From the NCBI GenBank assembly GCA_039090855.1, contig CM076999.1, positions 113,087,072-113,151,071 on the forward strand: DNA of 64,000 nucleotides, read 5' to 3'. The notes below the pieces were generated by a model that did not search any database, had not been told where the DNA came from, and saw nothing but the letters and a program-made list of their open reading frames with translations. The position numbers were made by a program, and so were the translations under genes. Within the stretch, counting starts at the first letter, position 1. Every line of letters begins with the position of its first letter. Below are positions 44,796 to 54,377 of this stretch, one piece after another. This DNA comes from Macrothele yani. Taxonomy: Eukaryota; Arthropoda; Arachnida; Araneae; Macrothelidae.

Positions 44796-44860
44796 CCCAA
44801 TGATGAAAATGAAGTATGCGCGGTGTGTATGATAAAACTTGAACAGGATGACGAAATAAG
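44796..44860 (+). CDS. Host-gene exon d: start of a RING-type zinc finger
   Basis: 65 bp. The acceptor is a T-rich tract ending tttgattag before 44796, the donor GTAAAA starts at 44861, phase 0 in and 2 out. It encodes PNDENEVCAVCMIKLEQDDE followed by IR. The E-x-x-C-x2-C-x-x-x-L/F-x-x-x-D-E-I-R pattern is how RING-H2 fingers of E3 ubiquitin ligases begin (first two zinc ligands). The remaining Cys/His ligands must lie in a later exon; I found no candidate up to 64000. It continues exon c in phase. Likely role: ubiquitin ligation, by inference only. Confidence 0.72.
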
Positions 44861-44861
44861 G

Positions 44862-46270
44862 TAAAATCCATCATACCAACCTTCATCCCGACTTATGAAA
44901 TAGTGATCTTGTTTTTCTGAATGTTTTGTTTTAAAAATTTCTGTTGAGTCCTGAAACTTTAAAGTACACCTTGTTTCATTATTACTTGTCCAGTAAATGA
45001 CTTTGGTCAATTTAAGTTCGTATCTTTGATAAGAATGTTGGTTGGAAACGACAATTTTCGTTTTACACACAAAAGGGGTAAATAAGCTGAGAAGAAAAAA
45101 AATAAAGAAAAATAAAATAGTGAAAATGACGAATAATAAAATGAAAAAAAAAATTGATAATGGAAAAAAAATAAAATTGCAGAACAATAAAGTACTTCGC
45201 ACGTTTCCACAAAACTAAAGTTACGGCTTCATCAGGAGCAGATGTGACAATACGTTCAGTTAACAAAAATGCAGTTTGAAAAAGGAAACTGTAGAAATAA
45301 AATAAATTTAAATCAGATGCGTTCATCATCTTGGTAAGTTCCCAGAAGTTCACAATGTGTGCAGCAGGGTCTAAATCACTGTTTAAAACCTGATTTTGGT
45401 TCTTGAAGATCTCCAACGACTTTCGTAACTTGAGATGAAGAATCTCTTACGTTGTTTGGATTCTTCAAATTTACAGTTTGGTAGTTGTCATTCATGAATC
45501 GTGTACAAAATCAAACTGCTGAACTCCAGCATGTGATATACAACGACTATCATGGCATTTCTATTTTGCCAAACGATAATGCTATATCGACAAGCACTGT
45601 TATCTTCGCATTAAGACGTCACGTTTGACCTTAAAACACGTGGAATGGGTTCTATAGGCACCAGTTGTTTCGAAAACTGTTTGGCTAAATTTAGGGAACT
45701 TGTTCGCTTCTGGTGAAGGAAGTCATATATATATGCATAAGGTTGAAAACTCATTCCTACAGATATCTACGAAGTATCAGAAAAAGACTCTCAACGATGT
45801 AAGAACTAAGACTAATGCAAGTGCCAGAGAACCGATCCCCTATCAGCACTATTAGCTGTACTGGCTTATGGAATTTCAGCGCGTTAAGGTTGCTGTAATT
45901 TGAAGATACAGTTCTGTTGGTCCAGAGGAAAAGGGAATCGTATAGTATGTTCTGCAGGATGTGCAAAAATAAATGGAATTCCAATTCACCATGGGGAAAA
46001 GCCATACACACGAAGTCACCGTTTTTGAGCAAAGAACTCTAATTGGATTCGGGGTCAGTCTAAATTGTACAGAGTTAGAATAGAGGAACGAGTATGTGCA
46101 CTGAGGAAACACACGTAGGCGATCAGAAGCATTTCAGAGGACTGGTTCGGTTGTCAAAAGAGGTCCTGAACGACTGTATATGAAAATGTTCTTTAAAGTG
46201 TTATTCAAAACGTCCTATAAAACATTTAAAATTTTCTTTACGGTTGACACTATAATTCGTGCATGAATAC
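44862..46270. other. Intron/spacer without recognised elements
   Basis: A+T-rich; minus-strand frames at 44792-45416 are low-complexity (F, I, Y runs). No tRNA-like heads, transposase motifs or shared repeats seen in 44862-46270. Confidence 0.45.
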
Positions 46271-46359
46271 TAGTATTAAAAGAAATCCGTCTTGTTGCAC
46301 GATGATATTTATTCAGCTAAAAAATGAAATCTATATACAGTTTAAAAACACATGAGCAC

Positions 46360-46388
46360 TTTCGGTGTCACATTGACACCTTCATCAG
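46360..46388 (-). ncRNA. Hammerhead-ribozyme-like core, Penelope element (minus copy)
   Basis: The minus strand reads CTGATGA, an extra A, a 6-bp hairpin ggtgtc/gacacc with a 5-base loop, then GAAA. This is the conserved core order of hammerhead ribozymes (CUGANGA, stem II, GAAA), about 130 bp after the ORF stop. Penelope-like elements are known to carry hammerheads. Stems I and III and the cleavage site could not be fixed, and the extra A is non-standard. Confidence 0.5.
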
Positions 46389-46519
46389 ATGTAATTTCAC
46401 CATGTGGCTACATGCTGGTCTTAAGTACGTGGAGTAGATGCATCATGGGAAAGGTAATGTCAATGTCACATGATATACCAGATAACAAGACAATCAAAAA
46501 AGGCATAGTTAGCCAATGA

Positions 46520-47668
46520 TCACTTAACAGAAGCAATTGCTATTGTGCTGTCCTTCCCAACAAGATTGCTCCAAGGTTCAGGTAAAACATAAGGATAATA
46601 GTCATTACAGCAACGTGTATTATAAGCCGAAATATAGAGGCTTTCTGCAAATAACAAGGAATAAACAGAGTTAGGTGTGTTTATGATTTTAGCGTTGTCC
46701 CAGTCTGGGATGGAATTTCCAGCACTTATGGTTCTTGCAAAAGAGGTGCTTTGGTGATTCATTTTTAGATCATATCTGTGTTCATTTAATCTCAAATCCA
46801 AATTTCTTTTGGTAGAACCCACATAATGATTGTTTAGTTCACCAGAGATAGTGTCGAGCATAGGAATAACATACACACCCCATTTTTTCCCTTTGTCAAT
46901 TTTGTCACGATCATTGCGGATAATGGTATATAGATTGCATGATCGTATTCCAAATTGTATTTTATGACGAGAACATATGTTGGTAAGGAGGTTTACAATA
47001 TGTGGATTATAATCAACAGATCCAACATACTTTTTAGGCACTTGCTCACTAATTAAAGCAGTTGACATAGAAAACCGTACTTTATTGTGCACTCCCTTAA
47101 CAACGTTGTCCGGGTAACCATGGTTTTTAGCGAGGGATGATATCCATTGTAGTTCTTGAGCTCTGGCGAAATGGCTAGAAGAATGTGAATATGCTCTTCT
47201 AAATAGGAAGTGCAGAGCAGAAATTTTATGCTGAAAAATGTGAGCAGAATTGTACGGAATTAGAGTGGGTGTGGAAGTAGGTTTTCGATAAACGGCAAAA
47301 GACAGGGAATTGTCAGAAGGGGTACGAGTAATTTGAAAGTCAAGATAAGGTAAGACGAAATTATTTTCAAGTTCTATCGTGAGTTTGATGCAGGGGTATT
47401 GAGCAGACATAGCGTTGACAAACTGCTGTAACTGATTTATGGTATACGGCCAAATTACCAAGATGTCATCAACATAACGGATATAGAGACTAGGTTTTTG
47501 TGGGAATTCTTGTATGACTTTATTTTCAATATGCTGTAGAAGAATTTCTGCTAAGACTGCGGATAAAGGTGAACCCATGGCTGTCCCGTCGGTTTGTTGG
47601 TAAAATATGTTCTGAAATTTGAAAAATGAACGCTTTTTAATGAGATGAAGAGCATTAAGGGAGTGCAC
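46520..47668 (-). pseudogene. Penelope-like reverse transcriptase with GIY-YIG endonuclease, 5'-truncated
   Basis: 382 codons open to a stop. The catalytic palm motif is in YIRYVDDILVIW, preceded by FYQQTDGTAMGSPLSAVLAE. Then come LPYLDFQITR (thumb side) and VYRKPTSTPTLIP. The GIY-YIG endonuclease lies at about residues 265-330: WGVYVIPMLD, HYVGSTKRNLDLRLNEHRYD, with catalytic Arg and, further on, FAESLYI. The N-terminal RT motifs and 5' region are missing, as the frame begins at MHSLNALHLIKKRSFFKF. Penelope-like elements copy themselves with this RT and cut targets with the GIY-YIG domain. Confidence 0.92.
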
Positions 47669-48235
47669 AATAAAGTACGGTTTTCTATGTCAACTGCTTT
47701 AATTAGTGAGCAAGTGCCTAAAAAGTATGTTGGATCTGTTGATTATAATCCACATATTGTAAACCTCCTTACCAACATATGTTCTCGTCATAAAATACAA
47801 TTTGGAATACGATCATGCAATCTATATACCATTATCCGCAATGATCGTGACAAAATTGACAAAGGGAAAAAATGGGGTGTGTATGTTATTCCTATGCTCG
47901 ACACTATCTCTGGCGAACTAAACAATCATTATGTGGGTTCTACCAAAAGAAATTTGGATTTGAGATTAAATGAACACAGATATGATCTAAAAATGAATCA
48001 CCAAAGCACCTCTTTTGCAAGAACCATAAGTGCTGGAAATTCCACCCCAGACTGGGACAACGCTAAAATCATAAACACACCTAACTCTGTTTATTCCTTG
48101 TTATTTGCAGAAAGCCTCTATATTTCGGCTTATAATACACGTTGCTGTAATGACTATTATCCTTATGTTTTACCTGAACCTTGGAGCAATCTTGTTGGAA
48201 AGGACAGCACAATAGCAATTGCTTCTGTTAAGTGA
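47659..48235 (+). pseudogene. Penelope-like GIY-YIG domain, inverted second copy
   Basis: Open from GVHNKVRFSMSTALISEQVP to the shared stop; contains GVYVIPML, YVGSTKRNLDLRLNEH and FAESLYISAYNTRC. No RT catalytic motif is present because truncation lies after it. Identical to the minus copy except for one visible residue. Confidence 0.9.
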
Positions 48236-48367
48236 TCATTGGCTAACTATGCCTTTTTTTGATTGTCTTGTTATCTGGTATATCATGTGACATTGACATT
48301 ACCTTTCCCATGATGCATCTACTCCACGTACTTAAGACCAGCATGTAGCCACATGGTGAAATTACAT

Positions 48368-48396
48368 CTGATGAAGGTGTCAATGTGACACCGAAA
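48368..48396 (+). ncRNA. Hammerhead-ribozyme-like core, Penelope element (plus copy)
   Basis: Same sequence as the minus copy: CTGATGA at 48368-48374, stem II ggtgtc (48376-48381) with gacacc (48387-48392), GAAA at 48393-48396. An ATGTA/TACAT pair just upstream could form stem I. Confidence 0.5.
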
Positions 48397-48599
48397 GTGC
48401 TCATGTGTTTTAAAACTGTATATAGATTTCATTTTTTAGCTGAATAAATATCATCGTGCAACAAGACGGATTTCTTTTAATACTAAAATTTTCTTTAAAA
48501 TGTTCTGTAAAATGTCCTTTAAAATGCAATTTTCACTGTCATACTCTGACGCGCGGTAGCGAAACCTGGGTGCTGTGCGAGACATAAGTCCTTTCGTTA

Positions 48600-49975
48600 C
48601 AATTTGCGAGTTTGTCGCACGACAAATAATCAGGTGAGGAGTGAAGATGAGTTACAGATGCGGAATGTGAAGCAAAATGCCGTTACTAAGGTGGAGATAA
48701 ATGCACTCGGCAGACAAAACACAGATAGGGACCCACGGACATCCTATCTCGTGCAAGGTGGAACAGACACAAACTCAACGCTGGCGACAAATAGGCGAAC
48801 AGCAGGTCTTACCAAAAGTAAATCGCAACTGACAAACATCGGTGAACCTGGCGATCTGAGCGACTTTGGTCGAGGACGCATTGTCGGCAAAAGAGAGATG
48901 AGTCATTCTTTCGCCAAAGTGGTAAGAACCCAATAGTTCCAGAGGATAACCGTATCAAGGGTGTACCGCGAGTACACCATCGAACGAACGAACCAGCGCC
49001 CAGAGAGCAACTGGTAGCCGACCACACACCATTTCTGACTTGGGTCGACGTGGACTATCCACGCTTGTACAGACCACCCGCTTAGCAACGGCGGCACGAA
49101 TCACATCCAGATTAAATTTGGAATTCCAGGCAGCGTCAGCAAGAGAATGGTACGCTGAGGCTACAGGATCCGACGCCCTCTGTCACAGTTCACTGCACCT
49201 CATCGAGCATTACGTATTATCTGGTGCGGGGGAAAATCAAAACGCGACCTCTGCAGAGTCGCGCCGCGTTGTGCGATCGGATCAATCCTGTTTTCAGCTG
49301 CACCGAGATGACGGGAGGACATGGAGTGGACAGCGCAAAACCATGGCCCTGTTCAAGGAGGCGGTGGCTCTGCGATGGTTTGATGAGCCTTCTCATGGGG
49401 CACATTAGGTCTCTTGGTGTGTGTTGAGAGGTCCTTAACCACTGCACTCTACCAGAATGTGCTGGCTGATCACGTATACCATTTCACGGCCTTCGAGCAT
49501 TCTACGGCCGATGGTCAGTTTCATCATGACTATCCCACACCACCCAGGAATGACTCGAACACTCATCTGAGTTTGGGCCGCCCCGGTGGCGCAGTGGTCC
49601 GGGTTCGAATCCCGGTGAGAAATGGATGTTTTGCTTGTCTTACGGCCCTGGCGCTCTCTCTTCCCTGGAACCAGTGGCCCTAAATTAGGGATGGGCGACT
49701 GCTTATAGCCCATTAAGTTGCTCACGGTAGTCATTAAACCTCCAATAAAAAAAAGTCATCTGAGTTTGGAACTATCTGTTGGACCACAGAGTCCTCGGAT
49801 TGAAAGCCTGTTGAAGCTCTCTGGGACTCTGTGGAAGGACCATCAGATGTATGGATACTGGAGCGACGTCTCGGCTGCACTTGTGGACAACGCTGCAACA
49901 GGCATGGCTGGAATTATCTCAGGAATCCCTCCCGCTAGAGGTCTGCACGGGTCTTATTTGGCGAGTCCTGACCGG
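48600..49975 (+). pseudogene. Tc1-like transposase, heavily decayed, split by SINE1
   Basis: Scattered plus-strand motifs in order: LSDFGRGRIVGKRE (first HTH side, about 48855), TRLATAARITSRLN (49070), VVRSDQSCFQLHRDD (49265, catalytic region with Asp), QNVLADHVYHF (49453), and after the SINE1 TESSDLKPVEALWDSVE (49785), equivalent to SPDLNPIEALWD with Glu kept. Many stops and frameshifts. Terminal repeats not identified. Confidence 0.78.
49577..49755 (+). repeat. SINE1 with 14-bp target duplication
   Basis: Target repeats tcatctgagtttgg at 49563-49576 and 49756-49769 are perfect. The SINE has an internal ~40 bp deletion removing the stretch between A and B boxes (gcgcagtggtccgggttcg). Confidence 0.95.
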
Positions 49976-49989
49976 CTCAAGCCTGTGCT

Positions 49990-50347
49990 TTCAAGACCCT
50001 GCCCGGCCCATCAATTGCAGCTATTATATAGGCCCGGCCAATCAATTGCAGCTATTATTTAGGCCCAGCCCATCAATTGCAGCTATTATATATGCCCGGT
50101 CCATCAATTGCAGCTATTATATAGGCCCGGTCCATCAATTGCAGCTATTATATAGGCCCGGTCCATCAATTGCAGCTATTATGTAGGCCCGGTCCATCAA
50201 TTGCAGCTATTATGTAGGCCCGGTCCATCAATTGCAGCTATTGTATAGGCCCGGTCCATCAATTGCAGCTATTATATAGGCCCGGCCCAATCAATTGCAG
50301 CTATTATATAGGCCCGGCCGATCAATTGCAGCTATTATTTAGGCCCG
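49990..50347. repeat. 31-bp minisatellite, about 11 units
   Basis: Unit aggcccggtccatcaattgc followed by agctattatat. First and last units carry ggccaatc or cgatc instead of gtccatc, while the centre is homogeneous: the usual sign of unequal exchange. It directly follows the Tc1 remnant. Confidence 0.93.
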
Positions 50348-50794
50348 TCCCAACTTGTGACATGTCATTCTGCATTATTTTGTATTTGTATTGTATTTTC
50401 TTAAATTGTGAAAATTAAATAATGAAATGAGATATTTTTGAAAATATTGAGTTGAATGTAAGCCTAAAAATATTAACTTTGACAATTATCGAAGAACATA
50501 ACCTTTAAACAGAGAGAAAAAAAAGATTAAGTGCGTTAAAAATCTTGCTTTCACTGAACTAGCAAGTGGTAACACTATAAAGGTCAATTCCTATACGGAT
50601 TCGAGATAAGACAATCAATGTCGCATCTCTCACACACAACACCCCCTTACTGCAGACACCCCCGTCTCCCACTGCACACAACACACACACACTTGCTCGG
50701 GGTCGAATCTTTTTGTTATCAACAAGCTCCAAAATGGTTTTACCGTCTTAATCCCTGCACATGGTAATAAAAACTGAGTACCTCTCTTCGGCAC

Positions 50795-51055
50795 TGTGAT
50801 TACACCCTGGACTATGTCATGAAAGTAAGTAAAGCCAGAAAAACAGTTAAACAGACCAGGAATCGGGAAACAAAACTTTTTCTTTCTTTACCATTGCGAT
50901 AAAAAGACGTAGAGATGGTAAAACACTGTGAGTGCCTCTCCTCACCTCTGTGATTACGCCCTAGGCTATGTCATGGAAGTAAGTAAAGCCAGAAAAACAG
51001 TTACAGACCAGGAAAACACGACTTTTCTCTTTCTTTGCCATTGCGATGAAAAGAA
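50795..51055. repeat. ~150-bp tandem duplication
   Basis: 'gtgattac.ccc', 'ctatgtcatg.aagtaagt', 'aaagccagaaaaacagtta', 'ccattgcgat.aaaa' occur twice, at about 50797-50910 and 50949-51055. 51056-51375 holds nothing recognised; the frames there are short. Confidence 0.8.
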
Positions 51056-51375
51056 TGGGTCGAGTTGGACAGACCCGGCCCAGAAGCAAATGTCTGGAAA
51101 GCAGTCCTGCTCAACCCATTGCTTTGTTCCGTAAACTGAAAAAAGCCCGACCCGGTCCGTGCTGGCTTCTACCTCCGGCATCTGGTGGAATCTATACCTC
51201 GCCGTGTTTAGACTGTTATTCGCGTTAGAGGACGACCAGCGCTCTATTAGGTATGTAGCTCTAATGTTTTGTCCATTGAATGTATTTTTAGGTAGTTTTG
51301 CCATGTTAAAAGGATCAGTAAATAGGAACTAAAAGAATTTATTAAGTCTAGTGGAAAGAAAGGCCCAGGCTGACT

Positions 51376-51548
51376 TCTGACAAAATTAGTGGGTCCGGGT
51401 TCGAATCACGCTGAGGAATTGGATGTTGCATTTGTCTTATGGCTTTGGCTCTCTCTTCATTGAGTGCAGTGGCCCGAAATTTGGGACGGGCGACTGCTTA
51501 TAGCCTTTTGAGTTGCTGATGGCTGTCGTCAAACCTTCAAAAAAAAAA
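51376..51548 (+). repeat. SINE1, diverged, head mostly lost
   Basis: B box gggttcgaatcacgctg, ggatgttgcatttgtctta, and tail to poly(A). 51549-51930 contains nothing recognised. Confidence 0.75.
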
Positions 51549-51934
51549 TTGTGTTAGACGTATGACGAATATTATTAAAGACTATTTTCCAAACGGGAGC
51601 GCAGCGGGCTAATGTCCCGTGTTCTCGCTGGAAACAGTTTTTAGTGATTAAGTATAATTTGTTCGAGTAGGAAATTCCACACAGTTGTATGAAGTCGCTC
51701 ATTCCTCTGTTTTCTTTATTTCAGTGCTTTTCTGCATTTGTTTTACGACTTACCTACTGCATTTGAGCATTTAGTGGGTTATTTCTTTTTTATTTTTCTT
51801 CAAACAAATAGAAAGAATAGTAGACCTGCGTCGTACTCTTCGAGCATTAGTGTCGCAATTGAGTGTGGCTTTATGGTTAAGAGTTTGAACATTTAGTTTT
51901 CTACCAGAAATTATGATGAAGAGAAAGAAATAAT

Positions 51935-52146
51935 GCTGCCCGTGTGGCGCAGTGGTCTGAACAATGGCTTCTGATCATTCATTCGTCCGATTGGATTCGG
52001 GTTCGAATCCCGGTGAGGCATGGATGTTGAGTTTGTCTTAAGAAACTGGGTTTCTCCAGTGGCCCTACATGAAGGAATTAGGGACGGGCGACTGCTTATA
52101 GCCTATTGAGTTGCTCAAAGTAGTCGTTGAACCTCCATCCACAAAA
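51935..52146 (+). repeat. SINE1 copy, full length
   Basis: gtgtggcgcagtggtctga head, B box gggttcgaatcccgg, shortened body, and a tail ccacaaaaaaaa. It directly abuts an A element. Confidence 0.88.
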
Positions 52147-52516
52147 AAAATTGAAAATGGGACAAATGGGGTCAAAGGTCACGACGTAGGAGCTGGATCA
52201 TTCCATTGCCCTTATGCGTCATAACTTGCGTAAATATGGTTCGATTTCAATGAAATTTTACTATGTGGTAAGAGGCCGCCTGGGAACGAACCCTGTTCAA
52301 AATGGGTGAAGTGGGGTCAAATGTCAGGACATAATATCGGGATGCATTCCATTGCCCGTATGCGTCATAACGTGCGTAAAAAGGGTTCGATTTCGATGAA
52401 ATTTCAGTATGTAGTAGGGGACCACCTGGGGACGAACCCTATTGAAAATGGACGAAATGTGGTCAAAGGTCAGGACATAGGATTGTGATCCATTCCATCC
52501 CCCTTATCCCATATTA
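52147..52516 (+). repeat. A-family element, partial, joined to P and F
   Basis: About 2.5 units (ttgaaaatgggacaaatggg; gatgcattccattgccc), opening end lost to the SINE. Leads through atattattaa into the P MITE. Confidence 0.8.
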
Positions 52517-52955
52517 TTAAGGTGGACGTCAAGAAATTTTGCTTCCTATACTTCCAATGGAAAAACTTTTGTATGCATTTCCTCCACAATTAATGTGCCC
52601 CCAAGGATGAAAATTTGAACATCGATTAAAATAATTTCATATTATAACTTGGAAAACTTAATATTTTCTAAAACATAACCCTAATTATATTAAACAATAA
52701 CTTTTCCTTTGGTGGTGTTGAAACCAGCGAAAAGATGGCGCGAACTGTACTTTGATGACGTCAGTGGACAAATAAATGTTGGATTGCATAATTACGGTTA
52801 TGGTTTAGAAAATATTAAGTATTCCAAGTTATGAAATGAAGCTATTTTAATCGATGTTCAAATTTTCATCCTTGGTAACACATTGTGAAGAAAATGTGTA
52901 CAGAAGTTTTTCCATTGGAAGTATAGGAAGCGAAATTACTTGACGTCTACCTTAA
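52517..52955. mobile_element. P element copy 2: palindromic MITE with TTAA flanks
   Basis: Arms ggtggacgtcaagaaatttt (left) and inverse (right, ending gacgtctacc) of about 175 bp, with TTAA on both sides. The spacer includes 'aagatggcgcgaactgtac', matching the first copy inverted. See 235-682. Confidence 0.85.
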
Positions 52956-53340
52956 AGTAGCAATCCTTGTATGTATGTATATACATTTTATTTTGAAAAC
53001 GGCTCTAAGAATTTTGATGAAAGTCGTTAACCTACCGTTTTCTGGTACTAGAAATCGATTTAGCTTGATCTCGACTTTAGGAGAATTCGTTTAGTGGGTT
53101 AAATAACCACCCCGAATTACAACGTTTTCAGTGTCATGGCGTTGTTCCATTAATGTTACCAATGCTTAGAAATCTTATGACTTCAAAATCTTGCGTTTTA
53201 GAATGTTGGCGCGCGGTCACGCCATCTGTCTCATTACGTCACGCGTTGTGGGGATCCTATTAAAGTTTTATGACGTCACACTCTTGCGCGCAGATGTTCG
53301 CGATTCCCATGTGCCTCATTACGTCACGCGTTATGTACGT
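52956..53340 (+). repeat. F module, copy 3
   Basis: Matches 8690-9070 and inverted 1-234, including ttctggtactagaaatcgat and the cattacgtcacgcgtt motifs (two). A further A element follows at once. Confidence 0.8.
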
Positions 53341-54009
53341 ATGTCCGTCCGCACGATAACTCGCGTAACAATCGTTCGATTTCGATGACATTTTAGTATC
53401 TGGTAGGGGATTGCCTGGGAAGGAACCCTAATTAAAGTGAACGAATTGGGGTCAAAGGTCAGTAAATAGGAGCGGGGTCCATTCCACTGCTGTTATGCGT
53501 CATAACTAACGTAAAAAAGGTTCGATTTCAGTGAAATTATAGTATGTGGTAGGGGACCACCTGGCGACAAACCCTATTGAAAATGGGCGAAATGGGGTCA
53601 AAGGTCAGGACATAGAAGCGGAATCACTTCCATCCCCATTAGGCGTCATAACTTACGTAAAAAATGCTTCGATTTGGATGCAATATTAGTATGTTGTAGG
53701 GGCTTGCCTGGGGACGAATTGTATTGAAAATGGGCGAAATGGGGTCAAAGGTAAGGACACAGCAGCGGGATCTATTCCATAGCCATTATGCATCATAACT
53801 TACGTAAAAATGCTTCGATTGCGACAAAACTTTATCATGTTATTTCGGAGGTATACAGAGCCGGTTCTGTTGAATATCATCGATATGGGATCAAGGGTCA
53901 GGGCACAGGACCGAGATTTATTCCACAGCCATTATCCTCATAACTTGAGTAATGATTTCTGGTATGTTGGAAAGCGTATTATAATCAATGCATTGCATGA
54001 TTTTACAAA
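53341..54009 (+). repeat. A-family element
   Basis: gtccgtccgcacgataactc, about 4.5 units, closing 'tatgttggaaagcgtattat' and 'caatgcattgcatgatttta'. The opening hairpin is absent; it starts at the microsatellite joined to F. Confidence 0.82.
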
Positions 54010-54119
54010 CTTTTTTTTTTTTAAACGACTGTGCCAAAAGCTGATGTGCTCCGTTTATACAGTTCCAGTTTCAAAACTACCCCATGGAATACCTATCGGA
54101 CATATTAGTTCCATAGGTA

Positions 54120-54377
54120 GCTGACTTGATGCAGTTTGGAAAAGAATCGGAAATTCTGTTTGACTTTAGCTTTACTGGTATACAATCATCATTGCTAAGC
54201 ACGAAAAATCAGACTTAACCAATTTCAACACAAAATAAACCAAGCCGAAACATCGCAAGCCGTGAAAACAACTTACGGAAATCAAAACTTGTTTAAAAGG
54301 TTCAAATGAATAAAACCAACGAGCGAGATCTTTCGGGTCCATCTGTATAGATCCATCCTCAGGCACAACGAGAAACT
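54120..54377 (-). mobile_element. Penelope-like element 2, 3' region, cut off from its ORF
   Basis: Forms the continuation of the element at 61554-61966 once the SINE6/satellite block is removed (12-bp duplication caacgagaaact). It contains a hammerhead-like motif at 54331-54362 and little else recognisable. Confidence 0.6.
54331..54362 (-). ncRNA. Hammerhead-like core, Penelope-like element 2
   Basis: The minus strand reads CTGAGGA, an imperfect stem (ggatct / agatggaccc), then GAAA. CTGANGA allows this variant. With the satellite block removed it lies about 160 bp after the GIY-YIG ORF end, similar to the ~130 bp in element 1. Stem II is bulged and stems I and III are unresolved. Confidence 0.4.

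Larger units (their letters stand above)
46271..48485. mobile_element. Penelope-like element pair in head-to-head inverted arrangement
   Basis: 46271-47099 and 47659-48485 are near-perfect inverted repeats of about 828 bp. The minus copy also carries the 5' part to about 47660, where both copies are 5'-truncated and abut. Outer ends meet at tagtattaaaag / cttttaatacta. Both arms contain the GIY-YIG region, 3' UTR and hammerhead-like motif. One amino acid change (SIPDW/STPDW) between arms suggests recent origin. Confidence 0.9.
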
